A stretch of DNA of 64,000 bases from Chitinophagaceae bacterium UBA1931 (GTDB lineage Bacteria; Bacteroidota; Bacteroidia; Chitinophagales; Chitinophagaceae), in contig DDFJ01000004.1 in assembly GCA_002337125.1 (NCBI GenBank), forward strand, positions 3,010,134-3,074,133, written 5' to 3'. The notes below the pieces were generated by a model. The model was given only the letters and a program-made list of their open reading frames with translations, searched no databases and had not been told where the DNA came from. Below are positions 41,182 through 47,995 of this stretch, one piece after another. The position numbers and the translations under genes were made by a program. The first letter of the stretch is position 1; each line of letters starts with the position of its first letter.

Positions 41182-43461
41182 TTATGCTTTGCTTTTCAGT
41201 TGTGCATCAACAACGGCAATCAGCGCCATATTGAAGATGGAACGAACAGAACTTCCAAGCTGTAAAATATGTACCGGCTTTTTCAAACCAAGCAAAATCG
41301 GGCCAATGGCATCTGCATCACCAACCTGTTCGAGGAGGTTGTAGGCAATATTGCTGCTGGCAAGATTGGGGAAGATTAGCACATTCGGTTCGCCGTTCAC
41401 CAATTCGCTGAAAGGATAATTTTCTTTGAGAATTTCCTTATCAAATGCAACAATAGGCTGCACTTCACCATCACATACGAGATTGGGTTCACGCTGCTTT
41501 ACAATTTCTCTTGCCTTTGCCACCAGTTTTGCCTCGGGTGAAGGACTGCTTCCGAAATTGGAATAACTAAGCATGGCTACACGAGGAGTAATACCAAATG
41601 ATCTTACTTCCTTCGCCACCAGTTGTGTAATATCAGCAAGCTCTTCCGATGTTGGGTTGAAGTTTACTGTTGCATCAGCAAGGAACAATGGTCCACGTTT
41701 TGTAAGCATGATATACATTCCTGCAATCTTCTTCACATCATCATCCACTCCAATAATTTCAAGTGCAGGACGAATGGTGTCGGAATATTTTCTGCTTAAG
41801 CCGCTGATCATTGCATCAGCTTTTCCTGTTTCAACCAGCATGCAGCCAAAGTGTGAACGCTCTTTCATGGCTTTGCTTGCTTCGTAATGGTTTAATCCTT
41901 TACGCTGACGTTTTGCAAAATAAATTTCACCAAACTCATCTCTTGTTGCATCCATTGATTTTACTTTCGGATCAATGATCTGCATGATATCCATGTCAAT
42001 GTTATTTGCTTCAGCCAGATCGATGATTCTTCGTTCATCACCCAATAAAATGGGATAACCAACACCTTCTTCATAAACCATTTGTGCAGCCTTCAGTACT
42101 TTTATATTTTCTGCATCGGCAAATACAATACGCTTGGGATCTTTTCTTGCTTTGTTACCAATAGCACGCATTAACTGGTTATCCAGTCCAAGTCGTTTGT
42201 TTAACTGAACTTCATATTCATCCCAGTTGGAAATCACTGTTTGAGCAACACCACTTGCAATCGCTGCTTTTGCAACAGCAGGAGCAACATAACTCAGCAA
42301 ACGTGGATCGAGTGGTTTGGGAATAATGTATGTGGGGCCAAACGAAATATTCTGATCGTTGTACGCCATGTTTACAATATCTGGAACAGCAGTTTTGGTT
42401 AACTCGGCCAATGCTTTTACTGCAGCCAGTTTCATTTCTTCGTTGATGGTTGTTGCACGTACATCCAATGCTCCACGGAAAATGTACGGGAAGCCCAATA
42501 CGTTATTGATCTGGTTGGGATAATCACTGCGCCCTGTACCCATAATCACATCAGGACGTGCTGATGTTGCATCTTCATAAGTAATTTCAGGATCGGGATT
42601 GGCCATTGCAAATACAATCGGGTTTGGTGCCATGCTGATCACCATTTCTTTCGATACTGTATTTCCTTTACTCAAACCAATAAACACATCTGCATTTTTG
42701 ATTCCTTCAACCAATGTCATTGGCTCAGAAATGCTGATGAATTCTTTCTTCTGTTCATCAAGATCAGTTCTGTTATGATGAATCAATCCTTTACTGTCGA
42801 ATACCCTGATGTTTTCTTTTTTTGCACCCAATGCAACATATAACCTGATGCAGGAAATGGCAGCAGCACCTGCACCATTCACCACCAGTTTTACATTACC
42901 AATTTCCTTGCCCTGTATTTCCAGTGCGTTTAGTAATGCTGCTGCGCTGATGATGGCAGTACCATGCTGGTCATCATGCATCAGCGGAATTTTCATTTCT
43001 TCCTTTAATCTCTTTTCAATAATAAAACATTCAGGTGCTTTAATATCTTCCAAATTAATTCCGCCGAATGTTGGCTCAAGTGCTTTCACGATCTGGATAA
43101 ATTTCTCCGGATCTTTTTCATTGATCTCAATATCGTACACATCAATGTCAGCAAAAATTTTAAACAACACACCTTTACCTTCCATCACCGGTTTACCGGC
43201 TTCTGGTCCAATATCACCCAAACCAAGTACGGCAGTTCCATTGCTGATTACTGCAACAAGATTTCCTTTAGCAGTGTATTTATAAACGTCTTCGGGATTT
43301 TTGTGTATTTCCATACAGGGAACCGCAACACCCGGCGAATAAGCTAATGAAAGATCACGTTGCGTTTTTGCTTCTTTTGTTGGTATTACCTGAATTTTTC
43401 CGGCCCTTCCTTTAGCGTGGTATTCCAACGCTTCCTGGCGGCGCATTTCCTCTTTTGTCAT
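41182..43461 (-). CDS. maeB: NADP-dependent malic enzyme with phosphotransacetylase-like domain
   Basis: Oxidatively decarboxylates malate to pyruvate with NADP. The 759-residue protein is the large MaeB type. The N-terminal malic enzyme domain (about 1-160: GRAGKIQVIPTKE, LSLAYSPGVAVPC, IPLMHDDQHGTAIISAAALL) is followed by an NAD(P)-binding domain (KLVVNGAGAAAISCIRLYVA) and a C-terminal phosphate acetyl/butyryltransferase-like domain (about 440-755: DAMISGLSRKYSDTIRPALE), which in such enzymes usually regulates rather than catalyses. I chose the ATG at 43461; the upstream in-frame start at 43500 adds 13 residues that do not match the family. Upstream lies a 357-bp region with repeated TAACCGCT words. 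Confidence 0.96.
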   Translation of the reverse strand: MTKEEMRRQEALEYHAKGRAGKIQVIPTKEAKTQRDLSLAYSPGVAVPCMEIHKNPEDVYKYTAKGNLVAVISNGTAVLGLGDIGPEAGKPVMEGKGVLFKIFADIDVYDIEINEKDPEKFIQIVKALEPTFGGINLEDIKAPECFIIEKRLKEEMKIPLMHDDQHGTAIISAAALLNALEIQGKEIGNVKLVVNGAGAAAISCIRLYVALGAKKENIRVFDSKGLIHHNRTDLDEQKKEFISISEPMTLVEGIKNADVFIGLSKGNTVSKEMVISMAPNPIVFAMANPDPEITYEDATSARPDVIMGTGRSDYPNQINNVLGFPYIFRGALDVRATTINEEMKLAAVKALAELTKTAVPDIVNMAYNDQNISFGPTYIIPKPLDPRLLSYVAPAVAKAAIASGVAQTVISNWDEYEVQLNKRLGLDNQLMRAIGNKARKDPKRIVFADAENIKVLKAAQMVYEEGVGYPILLGDERRIIDLAEANNIDMDIMQIIDPKVKSMDATRDEFGEIYFAKRQRKGLNHYEASKAMKERSHFGCMLVETGKADAMISGLSRKYSDTIRPALEIIGVDDDVKKIAGMYIMLTKRGPLFLADATVNFNPTSEELADITQLVAKEVRSFGITPRVAMLSYSNFGSSPSPEAKLVAKAREIVKQREPNLVCDGEVQPIVAFDKEILKENYPFSELVNGEPNVLIFPNLASSNIAYNLLEQVGDADAIGPILLGLKKPVHILQLGSSVRSIFNMALIAVVDAQLKSKA

Positions 43462-43818
43462 GACAGCTAAATTTTCCTGATAAAAAAAATGATGGAGCAA
43501 GTTACGAATTATGGCTAACCGCTTTTTGGGATTATAAGCAGTAAAAAAAGTGTTTAAGATCAGTGGTTCAACTTTGATTGTTTTGTATGGGGCTGTAAGC
43601 GGTTACCGGTTTGTTCAGCTTCAGTTCCGGTTTTTCGCTGCAATTCGTTAACCGCTGTTGGGGTTTTTAACCGCCAACAGGGTTTCCTCATTTACGCTTC
43701 AACCCGGCAGCCATTCAGCAATAGTGCTTTAATGAAAAGACCTGTAAGGTTTTAAAGCCTTACAGGTCTGCAGAATATTCTTAAAAAAAGATTCAGGTCG
43801 CTGAGAAGCGCCCAGACT
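43462..43818. other. Intergenic region between maeB and lysA with repeated words
   Basis: No gene is seen in 357 bp. The word TAACCGCT occurs at 43516-43523 and 43649-43656, its complement AGCGGTTA at 43598-43605, and a near copy TAACCGCC at 43669-43676. Short inverted repeats lie among them (ACCGG at 43605-43609 with CCGGT at 43627-43631; CTGTTGG at 43655-43661 with CCAACAG at 43674-43680). The region must hold the maeB promoter and may hold operator sites. A strong hairpin at 43738-43769 is listed separately. Confidence 0.6.
43738..43769 (-). terminator. Strong hairpin downstream of lysA
   Basis: A perfect 12-bp stem (AGACCTGTAAGG at 43738-43749 with CCTTACAGGTCT at 43758-43769) and an 8-nt loop. 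On the minus strand it is followed by TTTTCATT, so it can end lysA transcription. The GACCTGTAAGG-type palindrome resembles dispersed intergenic repeats of Bacteroidota genomes, so it may also be a repeat element. Confidence 0.7.
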
Positions 43819-45033
43819 CTAATCAATCTCCACCTGGTTGCGTAGTAACGAATCAAAATCATCTCTTTTCCTGATGAGATGTGCTTTGCCATCCTTCACC
43901 AGTACTTCAGCAGGCTTGTATCTTGAATTATAATTACTGCTCATTTCAAAACCATAAGCACCTGCATTGTGTATCACCAGCAAATCGCCTTCTCTTACTT
44001 CATTCAACGGACGGTCACTTGCAAACGTATCTGTTTCGCAGATATAGCCGGTCACCATGTAATGTTTTTTCTCTCCATCAGGATTTGAAAGATTTGTGAT
44101 GTAGTGATATGCATCATACATCATGGGGCGTATTAAATGATTTAAACCGGTGTTGATACCGGCAATAGTTATATCACCGTTTTGTTTGATGACATTTACT
44201 TTGGCAATCAGATAACCGCATTCACTTACAAGAAACTTGCCCGGCTCAAACCATACCTGTAAATTTTTTCCATTTGCTGATGGATGTGCATCCAAAGTTT
44301 CTTTCAGCTTCTGACCAAGTGTTGCAATATCAGTTTCTTTTTCATTGTTGTGATAAGGAACTTTAAAACCACCACCGAGATCAATTACTTCCAGTTCGGG
44401 AAAATTCGGTATCAGATCGAACAATACTTCAATGCCTTTAATAAATACTTCCGCTTCTTTAATATCACTTCCTGTGTGCAGGTGTAATGTGCGTATGAAA
44501 ATGTTTTGTTCGGTTACAATGCGTTTCAGTTCATCCAGCTGTTCAACAGGAATACCGAATTTACTTTTGTTATGACCTGTTGAAATTTTGATATTCCCCC
44601 CGGCCATAATATTTGGACGAACACGTACACCAACAGGATAACTGTGGCCATATTTTTTACCAAACTTTTCGAGGTTTGATAAACTGTCGATATTGATGTG
44701 CACACCTGCTGCCACTGCTTCTTCAATTTCATCAAACGCAATACCATTGCTGGTGTACAGAATATTTGAAGGTGCAAAACCTGCGTGCAATGCCAGCTTT
44801 ACTTCGTTAATGCTGCTGCAGTCAACATTGCAACCAATGCTGTTGATATACTTCAGCACACTTACATTGGTTAATGATTTACAGGCAAAGAATATCCTGG
44901 TGTTTAATGCTGCAAAACCATTCACCAGTTTTTCGTACTGTGTTTTGATTTTTTCTGCATGATAAACATATACAGGGGTTCCGTATTGCTCTGCAATTTG
45001 TACCAGTTGTTCTTTTGCTATTGACGTTTCCAT
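43819..45033 (-). CDS. lysA: Diaminopimelate decarboxylase
   Basis: Last step of lysine biosynthesis: meso-diaminopimelate to lysine and CO2, PLP-dependent. The 404-residue protein has the PLP lysine Lys52 in RIFFACKSLTN, the LHLHTGSDI and LEVIDLGGGFKVPY segments (PLP phosphate-binding glycines), the EPGKFLVSECGYLI region, and the active-site Cys in GYICETDTFASDR and HNAGAYGFEMSSNYNSR near the C-terminus, all as in fold-type III decarboxylases. It stands alone between maeB and scpB. Confidence 0.96.
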   Translation of the reverse strand: METSIAKEQLVQIAEQYGTPVYVYHAEKIKTQYEKLVNGFAALNTRIFFACKSLTNVSVLKYINSIGCNVDCSSINEVKLALHAGFAPSNILYTSNGIAFDEIEEAVAAGVHINIDSLSNLEKFGKKYGHSYPVGVRVRPNIMAGGNIKISTGHNKSKFGIPVEQLDELKRIVTEQNIFIRTLHLHTGSDIKEAEVFIKGIEVLFDLIPNFPELEVIDLGGGFKVPYHNNEKETDIATLGQKLKETLDAHPSANGKNLQVWFEPGKFLVSECGYLIAKVNVIKQNGDITIAGINTGLNHLIRPMMYDAYHYITNLSNPDGEKKHYMVTGYICETDTFASDRPLNEVREGDLLVIHNAGAYGFEMSSNYNSRYKPAEVLVKDGKAHLIRKRDDFDSLLRNQVEID

Positions 45034-45086
45034 GTTTCGATTTCAGATTAAGACAGATGATTTTGTATCACCTGACCATTCGTTAT

Positions 45087-45113
45087 AAGAAAAAAAGCCG
45101 CATCAGCGGCTTT
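45087..45113 (-). terminator. Terminator after scpB
   Basis: Stem AAAGCCGC (45094-45101) with GCGGCTTT (45106-45113), loop ATCA. On the minus strand it is followed by a run of T before CTTAT. Confidence 0.85.
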
Positions 45114-45132
45114 CAAATAGTTTATTCACAAA

Positions 45133-46050
45133 TCAGGCCTGCTGTTCTGATTCATTTTCTTCATCATCCTTTTTCTTTTCTTCATCCACGATGTCTTCTT
45201 CTGCAGGTTGATCCGTTGTTTCCTCTTCAGCAGTTTCTTCTTCTTGTACAGACTCCTCTTCTGTTGCTTCCGGGATTTCAAGTTCTGTTACTTCATCCAT
45301 CACTTCTGCCGTTTCATCAGCAGTTATATCTTCTGTAATGTCTGTTGCTTCTTCAACAGCTGCTTCATTTTCTTCAACAGGTTGTTCAACAAGATCACCA
45401 TTTTCAGTTACTACAAGCAATTCACTTGAAGACAGTTCCTGTTCTTCATCACCGGGAACCTGCAATGTATCACTTTGCACACCTGTTGGTTCAATCAGTT
45501 CATCAGCCACCACTTCTTTAATCTTTGGTAAATCTTCTGGAGAGTTAATACCAAAATAATCCATGAAGGAGCGTGAAGTACCATATACCAACGGATGCCC
45601 GGGTAATTTTTCATTACGGCCGAGGATCACAATCAATTCTTTCTCCAGCAGTTTCTGAACAGCATAATCGCAGTTTACACCACGTATTGCTTCCATTTCA
45701 CCTTTTGTAATTGGTTGCTTGTAAGCAATGATTGAAAGTGTTTCAAGCGCTGCAGTGCTTAAGCGTTTCAGGAATTTATCGCCGTTGATTTGTGCAACTG
45801 TTTTATGATATTCTTTCTTGGTAAGGAACTGCCAGCCACCGCCGCTTTCTCTTACTTCGAATGAATAAAATTCAGAAGCATATTTTTCTTTAATGGCTTC
45901 AACAGCTGCTTCAGCCTGGTCGAGTGTTGCACGGTCTTCAATAAAGCCCAGTGCATTATTCACCATATCACACAACTCAAGAGTTGTGAGTGGCCTTTCC
46001 GCAGAAAAAATCAGCGCTTCAATATGTGGGATGATTACACTTAGTTCCAT
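45133..46050 (-). CDS. scpB: Segregation and condensation protein B, acidic tail
   Basis: ScpB is the kleisin-bound winged-helix subunit of the Smc-ScpA-ScpB complex that organises and segregates chromosomes. Residues 1-180 form the two winged-helix domains (IIPHIEALIFSAERPLTTLE, LSTAALETLSIIAYKQPITK, RGVNCDYAVQKLLEKELIVI). The remaining ~120 residues are a highly acidic low-complexity tail (repeated E, A, V, T, D; many EEE/EEA words) ending NESEQQA, longer than in most ScpB proteins and common in Bacteroidota. scpA is not adjacent. The start lies 14 bp from a heptamer-repeat region shared with the atpG 3-prime end. Confidence 0.93.
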   Translation of the reverse strand: MELSVIIPHIEALIFSAERPLTTLELCDMVNNALGFIEDRATLDQAEAAVEAIKEKYASEFYSFEVRESGGGWQFLTKKEYHKTVAQINGDKFLKRLSTAALETLSIIAYKQPITKGEMEAIRGVNCDYAVQKLLEKELIVILGRNEKLPGHPLVYGTSRSFMDYFGINSPEDLPKIKEVVADELIEPTGVQSDTLQVPGDEEQELSSSELLVVTENGDLVEQPVEENEAAVEEATDITEDITADETAEVMDEVTELEIPEATEEESVQEEETAEEETTDQPAEEDIVDEEKKKDDEENESEQQA

Positions 46051-46063
46051 GTTGTTTCAATCG

Positions 46064-46150
46064 TTTAAAGTTGAAGGTTAAATGTTTAAAGGTTGTTCTG
46101 AAAACATCAGAACCCGGAGCTTTAAACTTTAAACATCTTAACCATTCAAC
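46064..46150. repeat. Heptamer-built inverted repeat between scpB and atpG
   Basis: Four successive 7-mers TTTAAAG, TTGAAGG, TTAAATG, TTTAAAG occupy 46064-46091. The opposite arm runs from about 46120 to 46150 (CTTTAAA twice, then CATCTTAACCATTCAAC) and pairs with the first arm: ATGTTTAAAG (46082-46091) with CTTTAAACAT (46127-46136), GGTTAA with TTAACC and GTTGAA with TTCAAC. Inside is a small hairpin, GTTCTGA (46095-46101) with TCAGAAC (46107-46113). The right arm covers the last codons of atpG. It could act as a terminator, although no T-run follows. Confidence 0.65.
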
Positions 46151-47022
46151 GCAGCTGCACCACTTACAATTTCCGTTAATTCGGTTGTAATAGCTGCCTG
46201 GCGTGCACGGTTGTAGCTGATGCGTAATGAACGAAGTAATTCATTGGCATTATCGCTTGCTTTGTCCATGGCTGTCATCCTTGCACCATGTTCTGAAGCG
46301 TTTGCATCAAGTACCGCTTTGAATAATTGTGTATTGAGAATTTTAGGCATTAATTCAGTAATTAATGCTTCTTTGTTTGGTTCGAAAATGAAATCTGCTT
46401 TTGCCTTGCTTCCTTCTTTCTTATCCACTTTAGGAATTGGGAGGAAACGTTCCTGTTTGTACTGCTGTGTTGCAGCATTTTTGAACTGGCTGTACACAAG
46501 TTCAACCACATCAAATTCGCCATTTATAAAAGCGGCCATTGCTGCAGCTGAAGCCTGCTGAACTGTTTCAAATGAAAGGTGATGAAAAACATCCCTGTAC
46601 GCATCGTTTGTTTTGAAGCCGGCACGTGTCATTGCTTCTCCACCTTTTTTACCAATACCCCAGATATGTACATTGCCTTTTTGATTTTGCTCAGCATATT
46701 GCTCAGCAATTGTAAGCTTGGCTAATTTAATCAGGTTGGCATTGTAGCCACCGCACAATCCACGGTCGCTGGTGATGAGAATAACCAGTACTTTATTCAC
46801 CGGACGTTCAGCTGCCAGTTTCATACTTACATCGCCATCACTGTTGCTTACGATGTTGCTCAGCATTTCCTGTAATTTCTGGGCATAGGGGCGCATCTGT
46901 ATGATGGCATCCTGTGCTCTGCGCAGCTTGGCAGCACTCACCATTTTCATGGCTTTGGTAATCTGTTGCGTGCTTTGCACACTCTTAATCCTGTTACGAA
47001 CTTCTTTTAATTGTCCGGGCAT
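46138..47022 (-). CDS. atpG: ATP synthase F1 gamma subunit
   Basis: The central rotor stalk of the F1 motor. The 294-residue protein has the N-terminal coiled-coil helix (MPGQLKEVRNRIKSVQSTQQ, ITKAMKMVSAAKLRRAQDAI), the Rossmann-like middle (VLVILITSDRGLCGGYNANL) and the C-terminal helix with SEHGARMTAMDKASDNANEL and RARQAAITTELTEIVSGAAA. No other ATP synthase subunit is in the window: upstream lies the PhnA-like gene, so atpG is not next to atpA and atpH. A TACCTTTG box lies 26 bp before the ATG. Confidence 0.97.
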   Translation of the reverse strand: MPGQLKEVRNRIKSVQSTQQITKAMKMVSAAKLRRAQDAIIQMRPYAQKLQEMLSNIVSNSDGDVSMKLAAERPVNKVLVILITSDRGLCGGYNANLIKLAKLTIAEQYAEQNQKGNVHIWGIGKKGGEAMTRAGFKTNDAYRDVFHHLSFETVQQASAAAMAAFINGEFDVVELVYSQFKNAATQQYKQERFLPIPKVDKKEGSKAKADFIFEPNKEALITELMPKILNTQLFKAVLDANASEHGARMTAMDKASDNANELLRSLRISYNRARQAAITTELTEIVSGAAALNG

Positions 47023-47047
47023 GGTTTACACGTTTATTTTCAGGCGG

Positions 47048-47055
47048 CAAAGGTA
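47048..47055 (-). promoter_or_regulatory. -7 box upstream of atpG
   Basis: Minus-strand TACCTTTG followed by CCGCC is an exact -7 match, giving a leader of about 20 nt for atpG. The -33 TTG is not clear. The same extended box occurs with small changes before the PhnA-like gene and in the secA leader. Confidence 0.5.
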
Positions 47056-47214
47056 AAGGAAAGCACCTGAAAACGGGCAGCCAAATGAGAATTTGTGGAA
47101 AAGGAAAAAGGGTGGGGCCGAAATGCTGTTTTGCGGCAGGTAAAAGCTGCTGAAAGTGCGGCCTGATATAGCGATCAGTAAATTCCGGGCAGGCTATTTA
47201 CGTAAGGTTTGAAC

Positions 47215-47247
47215 GCTTTAAGTACGCTTTATCTATGCTTTAAGGTG
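47215..47247. repeat. Phased GCTTTA triplet (11-bp period)
   Basis: GCTTTA starts at 47215, 47226 and 47237, exactly 11 bp apart, with partly matching bases between them. The words lie on one face of the helix, about 190 bp upstream of atpG, as expected for a binding site of a multimeric regulator, or by chance. Confidence 0.4.
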
Positions 47248-47287
47248 GGAGTATCCTGCCTTTAACAACGAAGGATGATTAAATGAG

Positions 47288-47312
47288 CCGGCGGCACCAA
47301 AGGTGCCGCCGG
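47288..47312 (-). terminator. Hairpin after the PhnA-like gene
   Basis: A perfect 11-bp GC-rich stem (CCGGCGGCACC at 47288-47298 with GGTGCCGCCGG at 47302-47312) with a 3-nt loop. On the minus strand only a weak T-rich stretch follows (TCATTTAAT), so it is a likely but not classical terminator. Confidence 0.6.
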
Positions 47313-47327
47313 TCTGCTATCAGCTAT

Positions 47328-47918
47328 TTATTGCTTTTCGTTTTGCTTGCGCAGGTACTTGGTGAGGATCACAATGGTTTGTCCTTCAATTTTCCCTTCA
47401 ATCTGTTCGGTATTATCAGCCACGAGGCGGATATTTTTTACCACTGTTCCCAAACGGGCATTCAGCGTTGAGCCTTTTACATCAAGCGATTTGGTGAGTA
47501 CAACTGTATCGCCGTTTTGCAAAATGGCACCGTTACAATCACGATGAAGGTCCACCGATCCGTCATTTTCATGATCTCCGGTTGCTTTGGCCCAGGCAAG
47601 GTTTTCATCGGTGAGGTACAGCATATCGAGATTATCAGCAGCCCAGCTTTCGTTACGCAGGCGGTTCAGCATACGCCATGCCAGTACCTGAACGGCGGGC
47701 ACTTCGCTCCACATACTTTCAGTTAAACAATGCCAGTGTTGCTGATCGAGTTCTGCCTTTTTTTCAACCTGTGCGAGACAGTTGCCGCAAAGCAACGCAC
47801 AGTTATCGGCATTTGCCTGATCTTGTGGCGGCACTTCATATACCGACAGGTCTTGTTGTGATTTACATAATTCGCAACAGTTGCCGCTCCGTGAACGGAT
47901 CACATCTTCGAGTTTCAT
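47328..47918 (-). CDS. PhnA-like zinc-ribbon protein
   Basis: A 196-residue protein with an N-terminal zinc ribbon (about 14-50: CCELCKSQQD ... LLCGNCLAQVEKK, two CxxC pairs) and a C-terminal PhnA-type SH3-like domain (about 120-190: HRDCNGAILQNGDTVVLTKS, LDVKGSTLNARLGTVVKNIR). Proteins of this type are called alkylphosphonate utilisation PhnA by annotation, but most have nothing to do with phosphonates, and no phn gene is near. Function in DNA or RNA binding is possible. A promoter is visible upstream (47938-47968). Confidence 0.85.
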   Translation of the reverse strand: MKLEDVIRSRSGNCCELCKSQQDLSVYEVPPQDQANADNCALLCGNCLAQVEKKAELDQQHWHCLTESMWSEVPAVQVLAWRMLNRLRNESWAADNLDMLYLTDENLAWAKATGDHENDGSVDLHRDCNGAILQNGDTVVLTKSLDVKGSTLNARLGTVVKNIRLVADNTEQIEGKIEGQTIVILTKYLRKQNEKQ

Positions 47919-47937
47919 AATCTTTGTTTAAGGGCGG

Positions 47938-47968
47938 CGAAGGTAAGTTTTTACACTTGCTGCAACAA
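47938..47968 (-). promoter_or_regulatory. Promoter of the PhnA-like gene
   Basis: Minus-strand TTG (47968-47966), a 20-nt spacer, then TACCTTCG (47945-47938) followed by CCGCC, one mismatch from the consensus. Leader of about 15 nt. Confidence 0.5.
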
Positions 47969-47995
47969 GAGCCCTTTAACTGTGGCTGATGGAAA

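Larger units (their letters stand above)
47023..47327. other. Intergenic region upstream of atpG
   Basis: In 305 bp there is no gene. It holds a -7 box for atpG (47048-47055), an array of three GCTTTA words at exactly 11-bp spacing (47215, 47226, 47237), and a GC-rich hairpin at 47288-47312 downstream of the PhnA-like gene. Confidence 0.6.

Noticed and set aside
47283..47471. 62-codon plus-strand ORF opposite the PhnA-like gene
   Set aside because: It starts within the terminator hairpin and covers the end of a confident minus-strand gene; no family match.
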